A stretch of 42,417 nt of DNA from Nitrospirota bacterium (GTDB lineage: Bacteria; Nitrospirota_A; Leptospirillia; Leptospirillales; Leptospirillaceae). Shown here one piece after another: positions 35,705 through 42,417 of the stretch; the stretch's first letter is position 1; each line of letters starts with the position of its first letter. The DNA is taken from the NCBI GenBank assembly GCA_023480765.1, contig JAMCWZ010000068.1, forward strand, positions 1 to 42,417, given 5' to 3'. The translations under genes and the position numbers were made by a program. Below the pieces are notes generated by a model. It ran no database searches and was not told the DNA's origin. It worked only from the letters and a program-made list of their open reading frames with translations.

Positions 35705-36664
35705 TTACATTTTATTCAGAACCATCCCCGGAAGTGATTGATGTCCCATCAAAAACTCTCTCGCAGACATTGCTTTCCCTCCGGCTTTCTGGATTTCCCG
35801 AACACAATAAACCCCGGACCCACAACGGACAAGAATCTCCTGTTTGGGACCCTCCCAAATCATCCCGGGAGTTTCTGTTTTCCCTGACTCATCCTTCCAT
35901 ACCGAGCCGGAAAGGAATTTAAGAATTCCCAATGGAGAGTCGCAAAATGTCCCCGGCCAGGGATTCATGGCCCGGACGTGGCGGTCAACCTGTTCTGCCG
36001 TCTGAGTAAAGTCAAGTTTCCCCATGTTTTTACGAATCAGAGGAGCCAGTGTCGCATTTCCGCTCTGGGGAACTGGCTGGATTTTTCCCAGAAGATAATC
36101 TGGAAGTGTTTTCAGAAGGAAAGGCGGACCTTGGTCCATCATTTTTTCCATGAGGGTGAGCGATGTTTCATCCGGATTGATCGCGATCTGACATTGGTCC
36201 AGAACAGGACCTGTATCCATTCCTTCATCCATTTTCATCAACGTCAGTCCCGATACAGCCAGTCCTTTCAGGATGGCCCACTGAATAGGAGAGGCACCGC
36301 GCAGTTCCGGCAAGAGGGAGGCATGAACGTTCAGGCAACCGAAACGGGGGAGTTGGAGCATCTCCTTCGGAAGAATCTTACCATAAGCGACGACAACAAT
36401 GACATCCGGAGACCATTCCCGCAGAATTCTCCAATCGTCTTCCGTTTTGAGAGAACCGGGCGTCATAACAGGAATTCCTCGACTTTCCGCCGCTCTTCTG
36501 ACAGGAGAGGAGTGCAGTGTATATCCCCGGCCTGCAGGCTTGTCCGGCTGGGTGAACACACCGACGACAGCATACCGCTTCTCCACCAAAGCCTCCAGAA
36601 AAGGAACCGCGATTTGCGGTGTGCCCATGAAAACCACACGAATCTTTCCAGGGTCAAAAGACAT
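35705..36664 (-). CDS. fmt: Methionyl-tRNA formyltransferase
   Basis: Formylates initiator Met-tRNA with 10-formyl-THF. The 319-residue protein has the formyltransferase core with Asn112, His114 and Asp150 (in CLNVHASLLPELRGASPI and EGMDTGPV), and the C-terminal OB-like tRNA-binding domain with VDRHVRAMNPWPGTF. It begins inside the last codons of def (11-base overlap), the common def-fmt pair. No anomaly seen. Confidence 0.96.
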   Translation of the reverse strand: MSFDPGKIRVVFMGTPQIAVPFLEALVEKRYAVVGVFTQPDKPAGRGYTLHSSPVRRAAESRGIPVMTPGSLKTEDDWRILREWSPDVIVVVAYGKILPKEMLQLPRFGCLNVHASLLPELRGASPIQWAILKGLAVSGLTLMKMDEGMDTGPVLDQCQIAINPDETSLTLMEKMMDQGPPFLLKTLPDYLLGKIQPVPQSGNATLAPLIRKNMGKLDFTQTAEQVDRHVRAMNPWPGTFCDSPLGILKFLSGSVWKDESGKTETPGMIWEGPKQEILVRCGSGVYCVREIQKAGGKAMSAREFLMGHQSLPGMVLNKM

Positions 36665-37187
36665 ATTTGCCCTTTCTTCCGATTTTTTCGATGGCTCGCA
36701 TTTCTTTCTGAAGACGCAGCTTGTCCCATCGGGTCATGTGTTCGGATAACAATACTCCTTCCAAATGATCCATTTCGTGTTGGATCAGACGGGCAAAGAG
36801 CCCTTCTCCTTCCAGCACCAGATCTTTTCCTTCCATGTCAACGCCTTTGATTTCGATCCGGAGTGCTCTTTCCACCGGAACAAAGATTCCCGGAAAACTG
36901 AGGCATCCTTCTTCTTGTGTGATGGCACCTTCTTTTGCGGAAATCACCGGATTGATCATGGTAACGGGAGTCCGGCTCCCCGGATCGGCTCTCCTGTTCA
37001 TATCGAAAACAAAAAACCGCATATTGCATCCAACCTGGGGCGCGGCAATGCCAATCCCAGGCACTCTGTAGAGAAGTTCAAACATTCCTCGGACGAGATC
37101 GGACATCTCCTGATCAATCCGGGTGACTTCCGTGGATTTGATGAGCAGTCGCGGATCGCCATAGGACAAAATTCCGGCGGGTTTCAA
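36654..37187 (-). CDS. def: Peptide deformylase
   Basis: Removes the formyl group from new proteins, reversing Fmt's mark. The 177-residue metalloenzyme has the three family motifs: GIGIAAPQVG (44-53), EEGCLSFPG (92-100, Cys95 as metal ligand) and QHEMDHLEG (136-144, His137, Glu138, His141). Its start TTG 37187 overlaps the stop of the upstream gene as TTGA, with AGGA eight bases ahead. fmt follows with overlap. Confidence 0.96.
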   Translation of the reverse strand: MKPAGILSYGDPRLLIKSTEVTRIDQEMSDLVRGMFELLYRVPGIGIAAPQVGCNMRFFVFDMNRRADPGSRTPVTMINPVISAKEGAITQEEGCLSFPGIFVPVERALRIEIKGVDMEGKDLVLEGEGLFARLIQHEMDHLEGVLLSEHMTRWDKLRLQKEMRAIEKIGRKGKYVF

Positions 37188-37618
37188 TGGGCAAGTCCTT
37201 GGATATTTTGTTTCGGGTCAGGTCTGAGATCGGAGAAGATAGTCCGGCTTTTGGATGAAACACGGAATCGGAAGACTGTCTCTCCACCGAATTCATACTG
37301 ATCAGGATGCGCCAATCGGAAAGTGACACGATGTCGACCGGGGGGCAAATGATCGAGAACAATCCGAACGGGGGTTTCCCCCTCGAGACTTCTGACAAGA
37401 ACCTTTACACCATCCAGACGGACGGCCACAAAACTCTTTTTTCGATTTTCTACAAAGAAAATGGCAACACTCTCATTGGGTGGAATTGTCTTGTCGATCC
37501 GGACGACAGGAAAGGGATTCGTTTTTAAAACTCCCGCCAAAGCAGACATCGGTTCACAGTGCATGCACAGGAAGACGACAAAAATAAGTCTCAGGCAGAG
37601 GCGGCTGAAACAAGCCAT
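37184..37618 (-). CDS. Secreted protein of unknown function
   Basis: Unrecognised 144-residue protein. The N-terminus has a signal-like sequence (FSRLCLRLIFVVFLCMHC, then a likely cleavage near SALAG at residues 25-29), so it is probably periplasmic. The mature part is beta-rich, with HLPPGRHRVTFRL at about 90-102 resembling the PEGA-type ending of surface domains; this is weak. The ATG overlaps the esterase gene by 28 bases in another frame; a later ATG at 37564 would lose the signal. It is coupled to def through TTGA. Confidence 0.6.
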   Translation of the reverse strand: MACFSRLCLRLIFVVFLCMHCEPMSALAGVLKTNPFPVVRIDKTIPPNESVAIFFVENRKKSFVAVRLDGVKVLVRSLEGETPVRIVLDHLPPGRHRVTFRLAHPDQYEFGGETVFRFRVSSKSRTIFSDLRPDPKQNIQGLAH

Positions 37619-38283
37619 TGGCGAATTGCCTCAATTTCTTCCAGGGTCAACGTATGCCCTTCTGAATGGGAATACCATTCCCCCTCCCATCCCAGACGCA
37701 CAAATCCGCGAAAACTTTTTTCACCGAGATCATAAGGCACCACAGGATCCCTTGTCCCATGGGCCATAAAAATTTTCTGATGGTTTTTTCCAGTCCAACG
37801 ATCGGTTATACAATCTGGATCCGGATCGTATGTCGACAGAGCCAGAATCCCTCCGAACTCTTCTCTGCTTCTGAGACCTGCCTGCAAACAAACCAGTCCA
37901 CCCTGAGAAAAACCCGCGAGAAAAATTTTGTTCAGGGGGACACCATTCTCTTTCTCCCGGGAAACCCATTTCAAGAGTTGATCCGCAGAGCGGTTCATTC
38001 CATCCCAGTCCGGATCCGATTCAATGCGGGGCGAGGAAACGTCGTACCAGGCCCTCATCCTCATCCCCTGATTGACCTTGACGGACCGGATCGGAGCATT
38101 GGGCAGCAGAAATCGGAGGCTCCCTTCTCCTGACAGACCCAGATAAGGGAGAATTCCTGCCAGATCCTGGCAATCCGCCCCCAGCCCGTGCAAAAGAAAA
38201 ATCGTTCCTGAAAAAGGAGCCGCACACACTTGCTCCCACCCACCCTCCGGACCGAAGTCAAATGGCCTTAACGCTTCCATCAT
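37591..38283 (-). CDS. Alpha/beta-hydrolase esterase (phospholipase/carboxylesterase family)
   Basis: Predicted cytoplasmic serine esterase. In the 230-residue protein from ATG 38283 the catalytic triad is Ser126 in AGFSQGG, Asp179 in GTRDPVVPY and His210 in SEGHTL, and the oxyanion region is FLLHGLGAD (29-37). The ATG shares a base with the stop of the upstream gene (TGATG) and GAGAGAG precedes it; a GTG ten codons earlier is in frame but lies inside that gene. Substrate is unknown; relatives act on short-chain carboxyl or lysophospholipid esters. Confidence 0.88.
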   Translation of the reverse strand: MMEALRPFDFGPEGGWEQVCAAPFSGTIFLLHGLGADCQDLAGILPYLGLSGEGSLRFLLPNAPIRSVKVNQGMRMRAWYDVSSPRIESDPDWDGMNRSADQLLKWVSREKENGVPLNKIFLAGFSQGGLVCLQAGLRSREEFGGILALSTYDPDPDCITDRWTGKNHQKIFMAHGTRDPVVPYDLGEKSFRGFVRLGWEGEWYSHSEGHTLTLEEIEAIRQWLVSAASA

Positions 38284-40352
38284 CAGGACAACTCTCTCTG
38301 GGACAGAGGCCACAGCCTCAATTGCTCCTGAAGACTTTCAAGCGAATCCGCAGAAGGCAGGCACATCGTCCCCCGACAGACCCAACCGGTGGTCTTGTTC
38401 TCCGGAAAATGTTTTCTCATGCCCTCTGGAAGGGGCAGAGAATCCCTGACCGCGTTTGTCAAATCCAGGACGAACGCTTCCGTGTCCACTCCACAACTGA
38501 TCTTGTCCTTCCAGTCCCCGGCTTGCGGTCCGGCAAGGAACACCACTGGCTGTGAATCTGAATATGTTTCCAGAGCGGATATCATCGTCGTATAACCGGC
38601 TGGTTGTTCCTTCATTTGTGCAAAATAAAGCCGGAGAGTCTTATCTGCTGCGGATGTATATGGCAGATGGCCTGTCAGGGTTCCGAGCCATAAAAGCCCT
38701 TGGACTGCAGCGGCGTTTCCGGATGGAAGCGCTCCGTCATGACCATTCTTCGGACGATGAATCAAGGCTTCATGATTTTTCCCGGTAAAATAGAACCCGC
38801 CGGATTCCGGATCATAAAACTCCGCCAGAAGAACATCGGCAATCGTTGTTGCGAAAGAGAGATCTTCCGGGCGGAAATCGATTCTCATGGATTCAAGAAC
38901 AGCCAGAAGGAGAAACGCATAGTCGTCGAGATAAGCCGGAAGGAATGGTTCCTTTTTTGAATAAACTGCCATCAGGAGGCCATTTTTCCACATTTTCCGG
39001 TGCATGTAATCGATGGTCTTGCGCCCCGCGCTGATCCACTCCTGCTTTCCAAGAATACGCCCTGAAAACAGCAGTGCTTTCGCCATTAACGCATTCCAGG
39101 ATGCCAGTACCTTGTCATCCAGACCAGGTCTGACCCGCGTTGATCGATAGGCGAACAGCTTCTGTCGTGCAGACTCTATCCGTCTTTCGATATCGGACTC
39201 TGAAAGATGAAATTCTTTTGAAAGCTCTCCGATCGAACGGGCTTCGTAAAGGTTCCAGGCATGCCCCTCAAAGTTTGGCGGTCCGGAAAGACCATAGTAT
39301 TTTGAAACAACACGGTACTCTTCATCCGAAAGAATGCTCCGCACTTCCTCCGCCTGAAAAACATAAAAACGGCCTTCTTCTCCTTCGGAGTCTGCATCCA
39401 GAGAAGAATAATAAACGCCGTCGTCCGATCGCATCTCCCGAAACAACCAACCGACAAGTTCTTCCGCCGTTCGGGAGTAAACAGGATTTTTTGAAACGCT
39501 GGCACCCAGAGAAAGAGCTTCCAGAAGAAGCGCATTGTCGTAAAGCATTTTCTCAAAGTGCGGAATCAACCAGCGCTCATCGACGCTATATCGTGCAAAT
39601 CCCCCTCCGACCTGGTCCCAGATTCCGCCCCGTTTCATGGAGGACAATGTCAAAGTAGCCATGTGGGCAGCTGTTGAATCTCCCTTCCTTTGAAAACGCC
39701 GGAAAAGGTAGGAAAGATCCATCGCATGAGGGAACTTCGGCGCCCCACCGAACCCGCCAAACTCCGGATCAAAACGGGATTTGAGATTATTCACGAGGGC
39801 TTCGGAAGGCGACAGGTCCAGTTCGAATTCTCTGGAATCGGCAACAGGGTTCGTCTGCCCCAGATACTGCAAAATCGGATGGTCCTCTTTCTCAAGACCT
39901 TCACGGTGGTCCCGATAGAAATCGCGAATCTGCTCAAGCACCTGGACAAATCCCGGGAGCCCGAAACGTGGCTGAGCCGGGAAATAGGTTCCACCGGCAA
40001 AAGGAACCTGGGAGGGGGTCAGGAACATTGTGAGAGGCCACCCGCCATTTCTTCGTGTAATCATTGTGTGGGCCATCTGATAAATCTGGTCAAGGTCCGG
40101 ACGCTCTTCCCGGTCAACCTTGATATTGACAAAAAACTCATTCATCACACTTGCAATGTCCGGCCGTTCAAAAGATTCGTGAGCCATGACATGGCACCAG
40201 TGACATGCCGCGTACCCGATGGACAAGAGAACCGGCTTCTCTTCCAGACGGGCTTTTTCAAAGGCCTCTTTTCCCCAGGGATACCAATCAACCGGATTAT
40301 CCGCATGTTGTCTTAAATAGGGGCTTGTCTCCTCTTTTAACCGATTTGCCAC
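38283..40352 (-). CDS. Thioredoxin-domain protein, YyaL/DUF255 family
   Basis: Large soluble protein of unclear role, 689 residues. The first 160 residues form a thioredoxin-like DUF255 domain with [20 protein letters not shown] and the CHWC motif (Cys50, Cys53) in [16 protein letters not shown]; the rest is an alpha/alpha barrel resembling glycosidases or cellobiose epimerase, with [12 protein letters not shown] near the middle and [13 protein letters not shown] prefer GTG 40352, which gives the common opening [12 protein letters not shown] and has GGGGG just upstream; ATG at 40382 lacks a ribosome site. A promoter with a palindrome lies about 110 bases upstream. Confidence 0.88.
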   Translation of the reverse strand: MANRLKEETSPYLRQHADNPVDWYPWGKEAFEKARLEEKPVLLSIGYAACHWCHVMAHESFERPDIASVMNEFFVNIKVDREERPDLDQIYQMAHTMITRRNGGWPLTMFLTPSQVPFAGGTYFPAQPRFGLPGFVQVLEQIRDFYRDHREGLEKEDHPILQYLGQTNPVADSREFELDLSPSEALVNNLKSRFDPEFGGFGGAPKFPHAMDLSYLFRRFQRKGDSTAAHMATLTLSSMKRGGIWDQVGGGFARYSVDERWLIPHFEKMLYDNALLLEALSLGASVSKNPVYSRTAEELVGWLFREMRSDDGVYYSSLDADSEGEEGRFYVFQAEEVRSILSDEEYRVVSKYYGLSGPPNFEGHAWNLYEARSIGELSKEFHLSESDIERRIESARQKLFAYRSTRVRPGLDDKVLASWNALMAKALLFSGRILGKQEWISAGRKTIDYMHRKMWKNGLLMAVYSKKEPFLPAYLDDYAFLLLAVLESMRIDFRPEDLSFATTIADVLLAEFYDPESGGFYFTGKNHEALIHRPKNGHDGALPSGNAAAVQGLLWLGTLTGHLPYTSAADKTLRLYFAQMKEQPAGYTTMISALETYSDSQPVVFLAGPQAGDWKDKISCGVDTEAFVLDLTNAVRDSLPLPEGMRKHFPENKTTGWVCRGTMCLPSADSLESLQEQLRLWPLSQRELS

Positions 40353-40444
40353 GATGCCCCCTTCATGAAAAGTCCTCATCATATCTTGTCAATATTGTCC
40401 TGCGGAATGGGCGATAGACAAATTTCCTGCGTCCGAAAAATCAG

Positions 40445-40465
40445 ACATTGATTTCTAATCAATGT
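40445..40465. promoter_or_regulatory. Perfect palindrome, candidate operator
   Basis: ACATTGATT-TCT-AATCAATGT is a perfect 9-3-9 inverted repeat. It overlaps the candidate -10 of the promoter for the yyaL-like gene, where a repressor would block RNA polymerase. The half-sites TTGAT and ATCAA recall FNR/CRP sites but are five bases apart rather than four. Confidence 0.55.
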
Positions 40466-40490
40466 ATGACAAACAGAACAGACCCGTCAA
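40461..40490 (-). promoter_or_regulatory. Candidate promoter of the yyaL-like gene
   Basis: On the minus strand TTGACG (40485-40490) and TACATT (40461-40466) are 18 bases apart. It lies in a 245-base gap ahead of the long minus-strand run from the yyaL-like gene to rng, and may drive its first genes. Confidence 0.45.
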
Positions 40491-40597
40491 AACTGCGTGG
40501 GACAAAAATGGAACAAGCCTGTCATGAAAAGGAGGTAAAAATGAGGAATGAGCCCGGTTGACCATCTCGGGGCATTGCATGCATTCTGCTGGGGCAA

Positions 40598-41809
40598 CTA
40601 ATGAGAAACTTCTTGATGATACTCCCTGTGATAGAGCGTTTCTCCTCTCCGGAACGCAATCGTCTGATAACAGCGGGCACGAATTTCGGGATACTCTCCA
40701 AAACAATGAGAGGAATTCAAGCGAAAGAGAATGACCTGATCCGAGTTTCGGAGAGTCATCCAGTATTCTCCATGACGCCCTTCCGCCAAGCCGGTCGGAC
40801 TTCCCCCAGAAATCGGAAGGACTTTTATTTCCGTGCAGGCGGATAAGGAGTTTCCATCTTCATGGAGACAGTTTTTTGACAGACGGATCTTTCCAACATG
40901 CAGACGGGAGCCCTTTGCGAGCAGAATCAGATTTCCCTTCTTGTCTGCCACAATCGACGCCGCACGACCAATTCCTCTCTCCATCTCCAGAAAAACAAAC
41001 GAGATTCCCCGGGACCCCGTTTTCATGACGGATACGATCCTTCCCCTTTTTAGCAAAAACGCAATTTTACCGTCCCCTATAAAGACAGGAGAGAAGGGAT
41101 GAAGCTTTTCGGATTGGGAATGGAACGGAACAGGAACCTCCTGAATACAAGAGGTCTTTTCGCATGCATCAGGGATAAAAGCCAACCGGTCCCTGTTTTT
41201 TTCTGTCACCCAAAGTCCTTTTCCGGGAATAACCGTCATCCCTGAAGGCGCCGCTCCCTTGACCGGAAGGTTGATTGATTTCATGCAGGACGTCCTGAAA
41301 CACCCGGAGGGAATTTTCGAAACCTGATCTGCCAGCTGCTCCGTAACCCACACGGTGTGAGTCACCGGATCGACCACACCGGAAGACGGATATGAAGGAG
41401 TTCTGGGGAGGACGATTGTCCTGAGACATCCGGAGGAATAACATCCGAAAGGAATATAAATCAACCGATCCGCAAGCCGGAGCAAAACAATCGCTCCGCC
41501 CCGGGGGAGACCCACAACCTGTCCTGGATCGGACAACGGGGATCTCATTCGCAAAAAAGTGGCGCAATCCTGTTTCAAACAGGAAGGTGGAAGAACATAA
41601 ATGCCATTCTTCAACAGGGAGGTCAAATAGATTTGTCCCCGCCCATCCTTGCCGACACCACGGAAACCATATTCGGCAACAGGTATTTTCAAAGTCTGAT
41701 AATTGTCCCTTTCCGAAAGCGGATCGGCCGCAAAAGAAGCAGACGGAAAGAAAACTGACGGCCAGAACACGAAGAAGAACAAGAAGCAGGCCCTCAGCAC
41801 AAACATCAT
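40598..41809 (-). CDS. Exported cysteine-patterned beta-propeller protein
   Basis: Predicted periplasmic protein of 403 residues; not assigned to a known enzyme, though the overall pattern (WVTEQLADQVSKI, LWVTEKNRDRLAFI, EYWMTLRNSDQV) recalls virginiamycin B lyase/NHL propellers. A signal peptide precedes a cut near SFAAD (residues 25-29). Cysteine pairs occur at 77/82, 123/128, 170/175, 216/221, 314/325 and 369/380, each after a blade strand, about 46 residues apart for the first four. A blade near 262 has the same hairpin without cysteines. This suggests seven blades, six with a disulfide. ATG 41809 has AAAGGA six bases ahead; two neighbouring ATGs (41812, 41806) are equal in frame. Confidence 0.7.
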   Translation of the reverse strand: MMFVLRACFLFFFVFWPSVFFPSASFAADPLSERDNYQTLKIPVAEYGFRGVGKDGRGQIYLTSLLKNGIYVLPPSCLKQDCATFLRMRSPLSDPGQVVGLPRGGAIVLLRLADRLIYIPFGCYSSGCLRTIVLPRTPSYPSSGVVDPVTHTVWVTEQLADQVSKIPSGCFRTSCMKSINLPVKGAAPSGMTVIPGKGLWVTEKNRDRLAFIPDACEKTSCIQEVPVPFHSQSEKLHPFSPVFIGDGKIAFLLKRGRIVSVMKTGSRGISFVFLEMERGIGRAASIVADKKGNLILLAKGSRLHVGKIRLSKNCLHEDGNSLSACTEIKVLPISGGSPTGLAEGRHGEYWMTLRNSDQVILFRLNSSHCFGEYPEIRARCYQTIAFRRGETLYHREYHQEVSH

Positions 41810-41820
41810 CATGCGTCCTT

Positions 41821-42327
41821 TCAAACAGGTGGATGAATAGCGATCTGATTTTCTATCGCATGGAACAGTCGGAGAATTGTGTTACGCGTTGCACCAAAGT
41901 CGGCATGAAGGGCTGTTGAATCCGATTTCGCCATCAAATGGATCCCATATTTGTCCGATATCATTGTCAGAGTCAGGTGTTCCGACGATCTCCAAAAGTT
42001 TCCCGGAACAAAAATTTCAAGAATTTCAGGACTCCCCGGAAGTGAACCCGTATCGGATACGACCTTCCAGGAGCCAAAGTGTTTGATCCCCGCCAGAATG
42101 TCTTCCCGCACTTTTGCCGGAACGCCCATATAATCCTGGGCTCCGACTTCCGGGAGAGGGTAATCGGAAGATGTCCAGGCGGAATGCATTGTCAGATAAA
42201 CGGTCATCCGTTTCCACGGACCAGGAGGGGCAAAGAAACTGGCGTTATTTGCGATCAGATCTCCCGCAAAATAAACCAACCCCCCGAGAAAAAGCACTCC
42301 CAAGAAAACCGCGGCCCTGGATTTCAT
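41821..42327 (-). CDS. Membrane-anchored DUF1499-like protein
   Basis: Unconfirmed 168-residue protein with one N-terminal hydrophobic segment (about 6-26), an anchor or uncleaved signal. The C-terminal part, with FWRSSEHLTLTMISD and then SDSTALHADFGATRNTILRLF, resembles the end of DUF1499 proteins (exposed segment, then RS-x-S, DFG-x-NR). The match is by eye and weak. Its ATG overlaps the trxB stop as ATGA, and the propeller gene follows within a few bases, so the three are likely co-transcribed. Confidence 0.5.
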   Translation of the reverse strand: MKSRAAVFLGVLFLGGLVYFAGDLIANNASFFAPPGPWKRMTVYLTMHSAWTSSDYPLPEVGAQDYMGVPAKVREDILAGIKHFGSWKVVSDTGSLPGSPEILEIFVPGNFWRSSEHLTLTMISDKYGIHLMAKSDSTALHADFGATRNTILRLFHAIENQIAIHPPV

Positions 42328-42395
42328 TGCGGTTCAGCGAGAGATTCCAGGTATCTTTCAGCATCGATCGCGGCCATACAACCGCTACCGGCAGC
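42324..42395 (-). CDS. trxB: Thioredoxin reductase, 3' end only
   Basis: Only the last 23 codons and the stop are in the window, reading AAGSGCMAAIDAERYLESL and ending EPQ. This matches the C-terminal FAD-binding helix of bacterial thioredoxin reductase, where the (A)AG-x-G-C/S-MAA-x-D-AE-x-YL motif is near invariant. The gene is cut by the adapter sequence. Thioredoxin reductase would feed electrons to thioredoxin and onward to CcdA. Confidence 0.75.
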   Translation of the reverse strand, partial: AAGSGCMAAIDAERYLESLAEPQ

Positions 42396-42417
42396 AGATC
42401 GGAAGAGCGTCGTGTAG
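42396..42417. other. Illumina adapter sequence, not genomic
   Basis: The last 22 bases begin AGATCGGAAGAGC and continue GTCGTGTAG, identical to the Illumina TruSeq adapter read-through. They replace the genomic continuation of trxB. The true contig end is at 42395 or slightly before. Confidence 0.95.

Overview
The window reads as one end of a contig from a Gram-negative, respiring bacterium. The content suggests the Nitrospirota, possibly Leptospirillum-like, but no 16S or other phylogenetic marker was tested, so the lineage is a judgement from protein character and gene mix. Evidence for a Gram-negative envelope: an Mla-type lipid transporter (MlaE, MlaF, an MCE protein), lipoproteins and signal peptides. 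Evidence for c-type cytochromes: a complete System II (ResB/CcsA type) maturation cluster. The last 22 bases are Illumina adapter, so the right edge is an assembly artefact. No tRNA, rRNA, insertion sequence, CRISPR array or prophage was seen. Almost every base is coding.

Layout. (1) 61-4283, plus strand: rpiB, glyA, nrdR, priA. (2) 4228-11188, minus: resB, ccsA, two TlpA/ResA thioredoxins, ccdA, then a geranylgeranyl-reductase-type flavoprotein and an M50 protease with CBS-like tail; a good promoter lies ahead of resB. (3) 11353-18503, minus: rpsB, tsf, pyrH, frr, alr, mlaE, mlaF, mlaD-like, i.e. translation genes running into wall and lipid transport genes. (4) 18713-21926, minus: rplM, rpsI, a strong terminator, then argC and argJ. 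(5) 21956-24128, minus: a 2[4Fe-4S] ferredoxin and a cobalamin-binding radical SAM enzyme of unknown product. (6) 24554-26243, plus: a lipoprotein with a CcmI-tail-like domain, folB, and an eight-helix membrane protein. (7) 26265-40352, minus: yyaL-like, esterase, secreted protein, def, fmt, htpX, rpe, RDD protein, mreB, mreC, mreD, mrdA, rodA, rng. This is the cell-shape cluster joined to protein maturation genes. (8) 40598-42395, minus: the 3' end of trxB, a DUF1499-like protein and an exported cysteine-rich beta-propeller.

How it works together. ResB/CcsA carry and attach haem, CcdA moves electrons outward, and the two TlpA-like proteins keep apocytochrome cysteines reduced. MreBCD, PBP2 and RodA form the elongasome. 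Def and Fmt are the paired start-methionine enzymes. Translational coupling is dense: many genes meet as ATGA, TTGA, TGATG or TAATG. TTG start codons are unusually common, and many are backed by a good Shine-Dalgarno site.

Most of the window is housekeeping. The parts most worth a second look are the disulfide-patterned propeller, the orphan B12/radical SAM enzyme with its own ferredoxin, the MCE protein with a long C-terminal beta-rich domain, the stand-alone CcmI-tail-like lipoprotein, the structured leader of rpsB, and a palindrome sitting on the promoter of the yyaL-like gene.
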